DNA from: Stomoxys calcitrans
Lineage: Eukaryota > Arthropoda > Insecta > Diptera > Muscidae
Assembly: GCF_963082655.1 (NCBI RefSeq)
Contig: NC_081556.1
Span: forward strand, 155,062,559 to 155,126,558
Reading direction: 5' to 3'
Length of the DNA stretch: 64,000 bases
Made by a program: the position numbers and the translations under genes. Position 1 is the first letter of the stretch. Each line of letters opens with the position of its first letter. A model generated the notes under the pieces. It was not told the DNA's origin. It worked only from the letters and a program-made list of their open reading frames with translations, and searched no databases. Of the stretch, positions 23,298 through 34,379 are shown piece after piece.

Positions 23298-23618
23298 TAT
23301 TACTTTAATTAGCTATAACAAAACATTTGTCGCATTAGCCGAAGCGCTTAGATGTGAGCTCATTCTAAAATCCCTGACACCAAGTTTCGAGATGTCTTTC
23401 ACCACTTTTGGTGGTCCCGTTTGCGTGTATCACAGTGATCACCTTCAAAAAATTCTTCGCTGGAGCTTCTTCATTCAATCAGACAATATGACCTAGCCAA
23501 CGCAATCGTTGTATTTTGATCCCTTTAACTATGCTAACGTTGTCATACAGCTCATGAGTTCGTTAGTCATAAGACGTTGATACTCTCCATCAATGCAAAC
23601 TAGTCTATAAATTTTACA
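23298..23618 (-). pseudogene. Second, decayed copy of a LINE RT C-terminus
   Basis: This segment repeats 23628-23988 in direct orientation, starting at TTTAATTAGCTATAAC versus TTTAATTGGCTATGAC. It retains LGVRDFRMS and the GEY-R motif in translation. It lacks part of the GRPKARWKDQ coding segment and has several stops. It duplicates the terminal part of the neighbouring relic. Confidence 0.82.
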
Positions 23619-23627
23619 AATAACTTA

Positions 23628-24370
23628 CTTTAATTGGCTATGACAGAATATTTCTTCCACTAGCCGAACGTAGAATAGCGTTCCAAGCGCCTCGATCTTC
23701 TGCGCTCATTCTAAAATCTCTGACACCAAGTTTCGAGGTGTCTCCCACAACTTGATCTTTCCATCGGGCTTTGGGTCTTCCCGGTTTGCGTGTACCACCG
23801 TGTTTGCCTTCAAAAGACTTCTTTGCTGGAGCTTCTTCGTCCATTCTGACAACATGATCTAGCCAACGCAGCCGTCGTATTTTGATGCGTGTAACTATGA
23901 CATCGTCGTCATACAGCTCATACAGCTCGTGGTTCATACGTCGCCTATATTCTCCGTTAACGCAAACTGGTCCATTTATTTTACGAAGAATCTTTCTCTC
24001 AAATACTCCAAGCACTACCTCATCTGCTTTCACAAGTACCCATGCTTCAGAACCATATAACAGCACGAGTAGAATCAGTGTCTTGTAAAGTGTAGTCTTC
24101 GTCTGTCGAGAGATGGCCTTGTTTCTAAACTGCTTACTTAGTCCAAAGTAGCATCTGTTTGCCAGTATTATTCTTCGCTTTATCTCAAAACTGGTGTCAT
24201 TCGTTTCGGTTACGGCGGTGCCGAGGTAGATAAAGTTACTGTCTCAAAGTTGTGATTCCCAACTTTCTCCATTTTCTTTATGTGCTCGGTTGTACAAGGC
24301 TTTTTGGGAGTAGAGACCATCCATTTCGTCTTATCTCCATTTACTGCCAGACCCATTTTCACTGACAAAT
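23628..24370 (-). pseudogene. Non-LTR retrotransposon relic: RT C-terminal region
   Basis: Reading leftward, the sequence gives MGLAVNGDKTKWMV, a frameshift near 24240, NFIYLGTAVTETN, FEIKRRIILANRCYFGLSKQ, and KTLILLVLLYGSEAW. A 142-codon frame (24066-23638) then holds FERKILRKINGPVC, RMNHELYELYDDD, RLRWLDHVVRMDEEAP, GRPKARWKDQVVGD and LGVRDFRMSAEDRGAW. This order (KTK-M, FKYLG-like, IKRRI-LAN, LLYGSE-W, ERKILR, RLRW-HV-RM, GRP--RW, AEDRGAW) is the classic tail of a widespread insect LINE reverse transcriptase. There is no RNase H after it. The clade is uncertain (RTE/CR1/Jockey group). The catalytic core and endonuclease are missing, so it is inactive. Confidence 0.88.
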
Positions 24371-24394
24371 AATCTTTCTCTCAAACTTCGTTGG

Positions 24395-24480
24395 TTATGG
24401 GTACCCAAGGCGATTCGTTGGTTGTGGGTACCCTAGATCCACCCCGGCCGAACTTACCACGTCTCCACACTTGTCGATCC
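24395..24480 (-). repeat. Family A outer-end remnant
   Basis: CCGGCCGAACTTACCACG and CTCCACACTTGT correspond to the family A outer end (CCGGCCGAACTTAGCACG, CTCTTACTTGTTT). In front lies a direct duplication of CGTTGGTTATGGGTACCC (24398-24415 and, as CGTTGGTTGTGGGTACCC, 24415-24432). Confidence 0.6.
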
Positions 24481-26329
24481 AACCCAATGTTTCCACTTGT
24501 TTGCTAAAAACATAATTGCAAATTAATTATATCTCGATTTCTTTGATGACTTAAAATCAAAAATTAATTGATTTATAATGGATTTTTGTTATTCACAAAT
24601 TTTCTTGCAATTAGAGGCTCATTAAATGTTCAAAACATGTTTTAAATAAAAATTTTCAAAAAATTCGCAGAACGATGGATGTTTAAAAGCACAACAAGCC
24701 ACACGAGAGACTTCAATATTTAGTGTAGCTAAAATGGCTTTTCAATTTACAGCCAAGAAGTGGAAGTAAACTTTGATCTTTAGAATTGTAATGCACGTTT
24801 TTTGCGCCCTCTGTCTTTTNNNNNNNNNNNNNNNNNNNNNNNNNNNNNNNNNNNNNNNNNNNNNNNNNNNNNNNNNNNNNNNNNNNNNNNNNNNNNNNNN
24901 NNNNNNNNNNNNNNNNNNNNNNNNNNNNNNNNNNNNNNNNNNNNNNNNNNNNNNNNNNNNNNNNNNNNNNNNNNNNNNNNNNNNNNNNNNNNNNNNNNNN
25001 NNNNNNNNNNNNNNNNNNNCAACAGCCATCATAATGATCACCTTTAAAAAATTCGTTTGCTAACCCACCAAGTCTGGCCTGGCTATAGAGCGGAAGTAGA
25101 GTTAACGTTTTTTTTTTTTAGTTTAGTTGGTGGACTTGAAAAAATCAAACTTTTTTTACAAAGAAATTTTCATGCTCTTCAATTCAATTCCATTGAAAAC
25201 TTGTTGGCGGCGGGAATTTGGGTGGTTTAGTTTTTTTTTCCTTTTTTTTCTGCTGGCCATGCAAAAAGCTAACCGACAATTACGGATTTTTCACAACCAT
25301 TCAAACGGCCAAACGGCTAACTGTTGGTCATTACTTAAAAAGGTCTGTTTGTTGTGGCAGCATTGGAACAATGTTGGACTTTGGCTATGGTGAATCTTGG
25401 CAGCTTTCTTCTTTGGATTGCTTAAATATGGTCAATGTCCTGGGAGAGATGTCTATGTCGGACGACAAATTAGGAAAGTTGTACATGACATGGGGTTGGG
25501 GAAATCTAAGCGAGCCGTGTGGAGTTGTCTCTCCTTCTTCGGTCATGTGAATGAGTCTGGTATATGGGCATTTGGCCATTTGTTGACTTCACTGGCCAAT
25601 AATGGTTACAATGAATTGTCTTGTCTCTTTTTTAATTAAAAAAATCCAAAGACACCATTGAGGAGGGACACGGCTCTGCAGATGTCCCAAAGATGCTGCA
25701 GCGGCAACAATTGCCTTAAATAGCAAATGAAGATCAAGTCAAAAGATTTATTATGGTTTTCTATACTTCTCTCTCTCTCTCTGTTCCTCTATTTGGTGGT
25801 AGCCACACTCTCAATGAATATCGGTGGACAGAAAATGCAGTTTGAAGCTACTAAGTTGATTGCGCTTGGTTGCCTATTCTTTATGGCACTTGCCTGCCCA
25901 TGGTGTTTGATCAATGTAAGATCTGCCATAAATTATCTCTGTTGTCATATGCTACTCTTGTTATGGACTAGCCTGCTTGTGGATGTATATATGCATTCTG
26001 CCTGCAAACGTCCTATCGAAATCAAAGAAATCATAATAAAATCCAGACCCTTGCTTGGAATTAAGTACAAAAAACAGATCCCAACTCTTCTGGGAGAGTC
26101 TTGGCTTGATACCCATTGACCATCAACTAGATTATTTGAAGCTTAAGTCTGTTGGTATACTTTGATGCTGGGGTGACCAGATGCATGCAAAATTGTGGCT
26201 TTATAGTTCGAGGCAGTAGTGAACTCAGAAAATTCAGAGCATCTTGGAGATGAGTGAACCGTTTTAAACGATTTTTTTGTTTTTACCCTTTTATCGAATT
26301 TGATATCCAAAATTAAGTTGAAGTGACTG
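24481..26329. other. Gene-free stretch containing an assembly gap
   Basis: No supported gene. One 130-codon plus-strand frame (25727-26119) starts with ATG and encodes three hydrophobic stretches of about 20 residues (around LLWFSILLSLSLFLYLVV, LIALGCLFFMALACPW and YLCCHMLLLLWTSLLV). It has a CT-repeat within the first, no recognisable family and no RNA evidence. I treat it as an unconfirmed open frame. Confidence 0.4.
24820..25019. other. Assembly gap (200 N)
   Basis: Exactly 200 unknown bases. The round number suggests a scaffolding placeholder rather than a measured length. Open frames that cross it are meaningless. Confidence 0.98.
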
Positions 26330-27070
26330 GAAGGAACCAAAATTACCCTTTAACGGATACATAGACACCGATGGCGATACGCCCGCTTGGCATGTAGACC
26401 GTTTGGCTACAATATGCGCCTCAAATAAAAGGTATTTGGTTGGAGTAGAGTATGAACCTGTTATTATTAGAATTTGGAACAAAATTTGGATTCAAGTAAC
26501 CGGGAAATGCCCCACCTTGGCAACACCACACCCCGGGGAAAACGAACATATAGACCGTTCATGGCAATATGTTACTCAAATGAATGGTGGAACCGTACAA
26601 AACTGATATCAACATTTAGGGCCAATAGCCAGGAGTCAGAGTGACACCTAAGAAATTATTTAAGCAGTTTGGTTGGAATATGGGACGCAAATAAATGTGT
26701 TTGGCAGCAGACTACTCTTCTGTTATTAAAATTTTGAACCATCATTGGATTTAAGTAGCTGAGAGCAACGTCTCTCCCCAAAAACCACCAAACGCACCAC
26801 CATGGACCATTCATGGCAATATATTACTCAAATGAATGAAAAGTTCGAATGCGATATAAAATATTTAGGGGCAAATGACAAGGAGCCACCCCACCCCAAA
26901 AAATTCTACAAGCGCAATTGGTACAATTGGTATTTGGGAGTAGAGTACGAAAATAATTCATTTTCTGGAAAAACTTTCCACAGTGTGGAAGGTTCCTGGG
27001 AGCAGGAACGAATCTGACATTAAAATGTCCTGGGGTCCCTCATCCCATAGGGCAGTTATATAATTTCCCC
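26330..27070. repeat. ~250 bp tandem repeat, about three diverged units
   Basis: GACCGTTCATGGCAATAT at 26553 recurs as GACCATTCATGGCAATAT at 26805 (offset 252), each followed by TACTCAAATGAATG. TATTTGGTTGGAGTAGAGTA near 26435 recurs as TATTTGGGAGTAGAGTACG near 26931 (offset about 500, two units), with a degraded copy near 26670 (GGTTGGAATATGGGACGC). ACCACCAAACGCACC/GGCAACACCACACCCC occupy equivalent places. I recall similar units in muscid genomes. Frames of 63-71 codons here are repeat-derived. Confidence 0.75.
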
Positions 27071-27639
27071 TGTTTCTACATGCTTTCTACAAGCTTTATT
27101 GAAAGAATGTGATATGTTGTCAATTTCCTTGCACGGCTTTTCTTTATAGGCAGAATAATGAGAGGTTATACCAAAAAATTGCCATTTACTTTTTATATAA
27201 TCAGATAAGAATAACTTACAAAAGGTGTTCAAGAACAGCGGTGGGCTCATTTTTTGTCTATGTATGCATGAGTAAAATTATTTTTCTCAACCAATGCCTA
27301 AATGTTTCGAAAATGGTTGGTGGTCGTAGGAAAAAATTCCCCTGCAAAACTTCATGCAAATCGAAAGAAAATTGAGCCCTCTAGAGCCTTAAGAAGAAAT
27401 GTAAAACCCCAACCATGAGAAAAGCTAAGCCCATTGTGAAATCAGGGAAGCTGACACGAAGACTTGCCAAGTTCACAATAATATATCTGTCTAATTAGAA
27501 ATTACAACTTCAAAACATTTGTTTAATTGACAGGTTTAAGTCACTAATTATATGGTATAAGTCACCAAAAGCATTTGCTTTCGAGTTTATTTAAAAAGTA
27601 AGTTATTCCTGACGGAGTTCAAGCGTAGTAGTGTGATTG
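27071..27639. other. Gene-free stretch
   Basis: No gene or repeat recognised between the tandem array and the mariner-type relic. Confidence 0.45.
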
Positions 27640-28520
27640 CAATATAATTGGCTGGAAAATCATAACCGGCTATTATTGGCGAACTCAAACACTTCAAAGA
27701 GAACAAAATATTTGTGTATCGCATTATAAACCATTATAATGGTACTGGGTGCTTAACTGTTGCTTAACGCCATGGTGGTAGAAAAAAAGACTGCAACTGC
27801 CAAAGATCTAAAAATATCACGTGAAAATCTGCAACATATGTGAAAAAAGGAGCTCAACGTAAAGCCTTACAAGTTCTAAAAGCCACAGGATCTTACACCA
27901 AAGAAAAATAGTAAGACTCGACAGATCAGAGGAGTTGCTGCACTTGCGCGAACATTTCGAATTTCCGTACATTGTGTTCTCTGAAGAGAAAACATATCAA
28001 AAATGATAAATGGTATGTTTACGTGAACTCCCAAAATGTTTACGTTTACTTAATCGAAGAGATTTCTACCCTAAGAACGGCCAACCGAAATAATCACTTC
28101 AAGTGATAGTATGACAGCGGTTACCGCTGATGACTATTCATTTTGAAAGGTGCTTTGGTCGTAGACCAAGGTCGTACTAGCAAAAAAAGCACATGTAAAC
28201 CAAGAATCGATTAAAATTAATTTCATTATTGTCAGATGCCAATCCGCCAGAATTAGTAGGAGATAACTACCGCAGAATTTTTTTTCGTCAGATTACGAAT
28301 CCAATCCTTCATCGTCATATGCGGACATGCTAACCTCTGCACTAGGACGGCCTCCTAGAGCATGTTAAGGACTAAAAACTCTGGAAGTATGGAAGTGCTG
28401 AAGAAAGCTAATGAACGAGCATGAGCTTAATTATCCACAGTTTACATTTGTGCACCGTGCAGCTCGTTTTTTTTAACGACTGTATACCAAAAGTCCAAAT
28501 GTGGTCATATCGAGCAAATG
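27640..28520 (+). pseudogene. Tc1/mariner-type transposase relic
   Basis: Translation across frames gives, in order, a helix-turn-helix-like part (ELKHFKENKIFVYRIINHYN), a GG-RKKTATAK linker (27774-27800; compare the GRPR-type box), KDLKISRENLQHM, a stop, KKELNVKPYKF, a stop, KPQDLTPK, then EELLHLREHFEFPYIVFSEE and KTY, and farther on VMVTAVTADD. The FS-EEK position is where the first catalytic aspartate (FSDEK) sits, here changed to glutamate. Several stops and frameshifts are present and the later catalytic residues are not found. A SINE piece is inserted at 28245-28354. Clear terminal inverted repeats could not be defined; GGTATAAGTCACC near 27553 and GGTGTAAGCTACC near 28599 resemble each other but in direct orientation. 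Confidence 0.8.
28245..28354 (-). mobile_element. tRNA-derived SINE, 5' fragment, nested in the mariner relic
   Basis: In reverse orientation it carries the SINE middle (GCCAGAATTAGTAGGAGAT, then AACTACCGCAGAATTTT), a degraded B-box region (TTACGAATCCAATCC), and the head TGCGGACATGCTAACCTCTG followed by CACTAGGACGGCCTCC. Compare the same order at 51680-51785. Its position inside decayed transposase sequence means it inserted after the mariner copy. Confidence 0.78.
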
Positions 28521-28570
28521 TGAATGGTTTATGTCATTTGAATCAATGAAAAATATTTTTACACAACAAA

Positions 28571-31039
28571 AATTTTGTCGTTTGAATTAGTAACACTTGG
28601 TGTAAGCTACCCTATATGTTGCTAATATATCGTCGGTTACCTATTTGCTTAAAATAAGATAGACTCGGTGGTGTTGGATCTTATATAGTCTACTCCTTGA
28701 TCCACATCGCATCATTGGTCTGGTTTCTAACAAACATCACTAAGTTAAACTTGCATCGGTCAGCAGTAATAATCACAACCATTCATATCAGTTCCACTCG
28801 GTTTCTCAATGGGATCTTCAGAAAATACGCATGTAATCTATGCACTAAACTGCTGATTACAAAAAATTTGTCTGGCATGATAGTTGGAAAAAGTTCTCCC
28901 TGATCAGACTATATTTACTATATATAGAGATCATTGACCCATTATTACAAGTGTAATACAATATAAACAAATCCAAATATATATTGTATGCATGTGAGCT
29001 GGTCACCTCATTTCTCTGGATCCCTATGACAGTGAGCTTTGTTTTTGATTTTAAAGGAATTTCAATTCAATTGTTGATTGATTCGCCTGACTTATTACGC
29101 AAGTCATTTAATCTTGGCAGCCAGGCAGGCAGTCCAAGCGAATATAAAGCTAATACAATCCAGATTTTCAACAACTTTAACTCTGAGAAAAAAAGGGGCC
29201 ATCCCCAGCCATTGACTGTTTGTTGTTTTTGTTGGCATGTTGTTGCGTTCAAAGATTTCTAATAATCCTCCTCGGCAATATTTTGTTGCTCGGAGGCCAT
29301 AAAAAATAAATGCTGTTTATGAAAAACAAACCAAGCAAAGGAATGAATGTATTGAAAACAGCTTTGATAACATTTGACATCAGCCACAAGAGAACCCATT
29401 GAGAATGAAAAGAAAAAAAAAACGAGACAAGTTGGAGAATTGAAACGAATCACTGTTGGACAGTAACCAAAACGCACAATCCAGCTAATCTATTCATAGG
29501 CAATAGTTTTTCAATAAAAAATATATAAAAAAAGTGAATATGTTTCTAAAGTTCATGCTTTAGAGGCTAAGGGCTAAACAACATTGTTTGACGTCCGTCC
29601 AATTCGTAGTAATAAAATATTTTTAAAACTTCAACCAAATAACCCAAATATTAAACTAAGCCTGAAAGTGTTAAACATTTTTAACAGTCCATCAGCAATG
29701 ACACTTTCAATGGGCCTCAGCCGCCAACAGGCAGCCATAAAGAAGATGAGTATCATACAAAAAGTCTGATGAGCATCAACTCGCTTAAATTTATACCCAT
29801 GAGACTTTGTAATGGAATTGCAATGTGTTCCAAAGCCACAATGAAGATACAGCTCCATGAGCACCATGTTCATCTAAGCACAAAAAGATAAAGCGTATGG
29901 CTTCAATTGAAGCCTCAGATGCACACACACACAATTCGTTCGTTCTACTTCTTTCTGCATTGCCAATGTCTTGAAACCCAGAAAAACGCCACTTAAATGC
30001 GTGAGTACTTTTGGCATTGGAACACATTTTTTCGATCAACATATGACCAGATATTCTGTTATTTTTACTGAAGAAAAAAACCAAAGAACTTGTAATACTT
30101 TTTGTTTTGAATCGCTTGGTTTTTTCTTAAGCTTTTTGTGCTGGCAATTTATGAGAGGGGGAGATTACTTTCTCATGTACTTGCATTTACCAATATGGGC
30201 ATTATTACTATACATTTCCATGCGTACACGTACGTTAATACATTGATGCCAACACATGTTGTCGTGAAACAAACAACTGCAAACTGATCACCATCTTCAA
30301 ATTTTGAATTGTTGCATTTGGGGTACATTCAGCTGCAAGTATCCCCTTAAATTTGCTTTAACTCTTTTTCGGCGTCTTTGTTGCTGTAAGGTCCGATAAG
30401 GCCATTAATCCTTGAAATTGGGGATTATTGTTTATATATGTGTTCATATGTATGTAACCAATACAACAACATTTGCTTATATCGCTTATGGCTTTGTTTT
30501 TTGTATAACTTTTTGTTTTTGTTTTTATTTTTCATCTCTTATTTGCATACAAACATTTGAAATAACTATGTGAAATTTTTGAAACTTTTATTAGGGGTAA
30601 GCAAACGTTAAAACCAGGATGCCATTATAAGGTGAGGTCATGCGAACAGCTGAGTAAATTTTTTTTTTACTTTTGTTTTGATTTTACAGTTGCCAAATGC
30701 CAAAAGCTTGATAACACAGCTGCGGTTTTTTTCCTAAAACTTAAAAAGATGTTCTGTTTGATCGAATATTCCACACATAAGTAACAAAACAGTGTCATAA
30801 TGATGAAAATACAACTTTAAGACCCATTTGAATAAGATATAGTGTAAAACAACGTTTATTTCTAAAATCACTTTGACATTTCAATTTACGGCATTTGCCA
30901 CTCAAAGTAGTTTTGTTGGGGGCAGATTTTTGTTGTTGTGCTAATGACACTAACTCTTAATTGCACCATCCGTTAAAACTTAAATTAAGTACATAGTGTT
31001 ACACAAAATATAAGTAAAAAAATTCTTACAAATCAGGCG
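28571..31039. other. Gene-free stretch
   Basis: No supported gene. Frames of 60-97 codons between 28697 and 30246 overlap on both strands and show no domain. AT-rich with T-runs. Confidence 0.5.
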
Positions 31040-31240
31040 AAAATTAAACCTTCTAGGAGCCGTAGAAAACTAGTCGAGAGATCGGTTTATATGAGAGCTT
31101 TATCAGCTTATAGACCAGTTTGGACTATGATGTTGGGAGTCGTAACAGAATACTACATGCCAATTTTTTACCATAACGGATAAAAAATGATCATTTCTTC
31201 CAAGAGCTCAAGATGTCAAAACGGGACACAGGTTTTCTTA
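31040..31240 (+). repeat. Family A fragment
   Basis: Monomer phrases in plus orientation: CTTCTAGGAGCCGTAG, GAGATCGGTTTATATGAGAG, CTTATAGACCAGTTTGGACT, GTTGGGAGTCGTAACAGAA, and CCAAGAGCTCAAGATGTCAAA. No ends are preserved. Confidence 0.8.
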
Positions 31241-31252
31241 TGAGAGAACACG

Positions 31253-31510
31253 ATGTTCGGAAATTCACCACTTTCTGGAATATTGAGGTCCGATTGTGTG
31301 GTGTTCATGACTACTTAGTGCCTATGATGCTCGATATGACAAGGTGAGTTATTGGCGCCTTTAAATAACCAATGGCCACCCAGTTCCCGTGGCGATCGGT
31401 CCTTTGGACCGGAACAAGATTACTCACCTACAGGAGCTTGACGAGAATCGCTACCTCCACACGCAATGTGATTACAACAACAACAATGCGTGGAACGAAC
31501 GAAGGCACAC
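31253..31510 (+). repeat. CAA-tailed dispersed repeat, copy 1
   Basis: The segment GTGCCTATGATGCTCGATAT, then GACAAGGTGAGTTATTGG and CGCCTTTAAATAACCAATGG, also occurs at 39046-39103. Here it continues through CCCGTGGCGATCGGTCC and TTTGGACCGGAACAAG to ACACGCAATGTGATTACAAC and an AACAACAACAATG run. A simple-repeat 3' tail and a GC-richer body suggest a retroposed element (a SINE, or the 3' UTR of a LINE). No protein or Pol III box was found. A 93-codon frame here is a by-product. Confidence 0.65.
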
Positions 31511-31632
31511 GAGTTGCTTATACTGTCCGTGTGCGTTTGTTTCTTTATCCTGTGCTCGCGAACATAGGTATTATGTGCGGTTGTGTGTTGTTGCCCACCA
31601 CACACACTTACCGAACACTTTATAAGTTCTTT

Positions 31633-31668
31633 GCTATGCTATTTTTTGAATAGAAAGCATAGAGTTGA
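31633..31668 (+). repeat. Family F foldback fragment
   Basis: TTGCTATGCTATTTTTTGAA followed by TAGAAAGCAT matches the internal part of the foldback element at 41951-42720 (TTTGCTATACTATTCTTTG, AATAGAAAGCATT). A GAATATGGTCGTA/TACGACCATAT inverted pair follows at 31684-31696 and 31759-31769. Confidence 0.5.
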
Positions 31669-32143
31669 AATGATTTCGAGCAGGAATATGGTCGTAAAGT
31701 CCTAAAAAAGATCAGTTTAAAAAAATTAAGCGATTTGTTTTATCATATTTTGAAGAAATACGACCATATGTTGTCACTTGGCAGATCTTTGGGAAATGTT
31801 TCGAAAACTCCAGTATGTCACTGAGGTTTGTAAGATTCTTGGAAGTTCTGGTAGCAACGAGTACTATTTTGTGCTATGTTCTTATTATAAGCAGAGTGCA
31901 CTTGGGCAGACAAATCGGAAGATTAAAGTTGTAAAAAAACATATATTTGATTACACCAAGGAAAATGCGTATTAAGATTTTAGTTTTATTTCGGCTCAGC
32001 CCATTTTTCTGTTGAAATGGGCGGCTGAATTTAAGCCGTACGATCGGATGAAAACTTCGACTCCGTTTTCTTGGTCAAAACTCTTCAACAAATAGCTTGT
32101 GCAATAAATGACAACAATAACATCAGTGTGCACAATGTAGAGC
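31669..32143. other. Gene-free stretch
   Basis: Nothing recognised beyond the short inverted pair noted for the preceding fragment. Confidence 0.45.
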
Positions 32144-32552
32144 TGGCAAACTATCGATATTCGCAACATTCGATATTTTCTATAGTTTTAATAATAAATA
32201 TCAATAGTAACGATACTATCGTTAATTTTCCATCACCTATATTTCAAACGAAAATGGGAAGTAAAAATCCGGAGATCGATTTATATAGAAGCAATATCAA
32301 TACACAGACCAAATAAAACCAAGATTAATAAAGTCGGTTGGAAGTCATGAGAGAAATCATTGTACAAAATGTTAGCCTAATCGGATGAAAATTGCGCTCT
32401 CTTTAGGCATAATGTATCTTGAAGGATGCATTGAGTGTCGGATTGCTTATATTTGTTTAACTTTGCAAAAAATTTAACTTTTGCGATAGTATCCATCGGA
32501 AAAATATCAGTCGATATTCAGTCAAAAAATTTAAATATCGATAGTGCCAAAA
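32144..32552. mobile_element. Element with TATCGATA-type inverted ends
   Basis: The left end GGCAAACTATCGATATTCG and the right end AAATATCGATAGTGCC are inverted repeats around the core ACTATCGATATT. Internal TCGATATT, ATCAATAGTAACGATAC and CAGTCGATATTCAGTC tracts repeat the motif near both ends. TATCGATA is also the core of the Drosophila DREF recognition sequence, so the ends could bind a host factor; that is inference. A family A fragment occupies the centre (32262-32410). Non-coding. Confidence 0.6.
32262..32410 (+). repeat. Family A fragment nested between TATCGATA ends
   Basis: Phrases ATCCGGAGATCGATTTATAT, AGAAGCAATATCAATACACA, GTCGGTTGGAAGTCATGAG and AATCGGATGAAAATTGCG follow the monomer order of family A. 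Confidence 0.72.
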
Positions 32553-34020
32553 TTAACTACTAACAGTCAGCAGACAGAGTTTGCTATATATAAATAAGCA
32601 ATACGTATTTTTGTCTTCAACACAATGCTCCTAAAATAAAGTTAAAGTTAGCACCATTTCAAAAGGTAATACTTATTAGGCTTAACTAAAATGTATTTTC
32701 AATGTTTGCTGATTTTTTTACAGTTAAGTTAAGTTTGGAGCTTTGATGCATTCAAAGTATACCCCTAATATCTATTTTCACCGCATCGCTGTCGTAATGC
32801 AAATGTTTGTTATTTGTTTGTATTTTCTGCTTTAGTGCTGCCTGCAGTTATGCTGCGGCCAAAGTTGTTTGAGCTCCACGCTGAGATCCAAGTGAAGTTT
32901 CAGTTTTCGGTTTCAGTGTCGTGAGAATTTTTATGTTATCTTAGCTTGTTTTGCCATTCATTCATTCGTTCGTTGGTTGGATCGTTTGCTCGTTTGTTTT
33001 TATTGCAGCGGCATTCAAAGCGTGTGAATCCATTGCAAATGCAGCGCAGATTCGTGTATTGTATTTTGTTGGTGTGCGACTGTCTGGCAATTGAAGTTTT
33101 GCTTTGCATCATTGGCAAAAGTGCGCAGCCGCATTAGCCAGCCAGCCCCACTCATTGATACTTAAACGCCACTCTCAACAAGAAAGCTAAGAAAACTACA
33201 AGAGGGATAACGTTTGGGACACTAGTTAACCAATTATTCAATAGCTTTGAGAAAAGGTTGATTTTGTTTTTATTTTGGAGGCTTAGAAAAAGTGTGAACT
33301 TGAATGTCAAATTCAAAAAATACGTGTTTTAATTGTGGGCCATATGATATATGGGGGGGATTATAAAGCGATTTTGACAAATTTATGGATATACCATTAA
33401 GAGGGCCTGAATTATTGAATTTATGTAACAATAAAACGAGTTATGTTGAAACTATGATGAACATATTCTTTATAATCTAAGATTAACATACATACCCATG
33501 AAGATGAGGTTTAAAAAACCAAAATTCGGCTTAAAAAAATATGGTTTTGACTCATTGAAGAAGGTAGGTGGGCGAAAAATAGTTTTATAATTCTATACCA
33601 AAAATAAGTCAATCTACTAAATATTTTAGTTTGCTAAAAATCGGTTTTGTAGCTATCTCTTTTTCAATGTACCTGTGCAGAATAGTTGAATGTCTCAATT
33701 TTTTTGCCCTACTAAGGCTAGTCACTGAAACTAAAAGCACCCTTTTAAGGCTAATAGTATTTTGTTAATTATTGTCTAACCTTAAAATTTTCCCTAATGA
33801 CGGCAAATAAATCAAATGTATTGCGCAGCAAACATGTGCCATATCTTTTCTCTTTCTTTCTCCCGCTCTCAAGCCGAATGACATACATTTACCTCTCTAC
33901 TCTGATATGTAGTACAACAACGCACATATTTTTTTTATTTATAATTTAGTTTTAATTATGTTGTTTCTGTTTTTGTTGTTGTAATCATATCGCATATCTT
34001 CTCATATATTTTCTTTGCAT
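32553..34020. other. Gene-free stretch; possible non-coding exon near 33009
   Basis: No protein exon is supported. At 32950-33008 a T-rich tract ends in TTTTTATTGCAG on the plus strand and is followed by a less AT-rich 130 bp (33009-33140). This could be a non-coding exon, but no donor site is clear. The rest is AT-rich. Confidence 0.35.
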
Positions 34021-34043
34021 TTCTTTTCTTTGTAGGTAAGAGA
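34021..34043 (+). promoter_or_regulatory. Candidate recursive splice site 2
   Basis: A 40-base pyrimidine-rich run (TATCTTCTCATATATTTTC, TTTGCATTTCTTTTCTTTG) ends in TAG at 34033-34035 and is followed directly by GTAAGAGAAA. This is a strong acceptor fused to a good donor with no exon between. It lies on the same strand as, and 12.3 kb downstream of, the candidate at 21737. A GA-rich tract (34134-34153) lies about 100 bp downstream. Confidence 0.5.
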
Positions 34044-34133
34044 AAGAACTCTTCGGAAGCAGACAATAAAATAAACAAAGCTAATGAAATGATTTTATGA
34101 TGAGCTGAGAAAGGTAAGGCTGAGTGCAGAAGA

Positions 34134-34153
34134 GAAGGAGAGAGAGAGGGGGA
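34134..34153 (+). promoter_or_regulatory. GA-repeat tract
   Basis: GAAGGAGAGAGAGAGGGGG is a short GAGA run of the type bound by GAGA-factor in flies. It is too short to be more than suggestive. Confidence 0.3.
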
Positions 34154-34379
34154 ATTGCAATCAAACTCACCTTAGGAAAGGTAAAACTTGAAGTTACCGC
34201 GAGTAAGAGAGTTGCCATTGTGCAGATCTACGAACATAGAATAGACTCTGTGACTGATTTTTAAGTGAGGTTGGGAATAAAAAAAATAAATAAAAAATGG
34301 ATATGGCAAACAAATACGTAAAATAAATAATAAACATATATAAAATTAAGTAAAATAAAATAATTGAATTTAAACAAGC

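Noticed and set aside
24742..25063. Open frames of 80-99 codons around 24.8-25.0 kb
   Set aside because: Most of their length is the run of N in the assembly gap.
27540..28615. Terminal inverted repeats for the mariner-type relic from GGTATAAGTCACC and GGTGTAAGCTACC
   Set aside because: The two resemble each other in direct, not inverted, orientation and similarity is too short to define ends.
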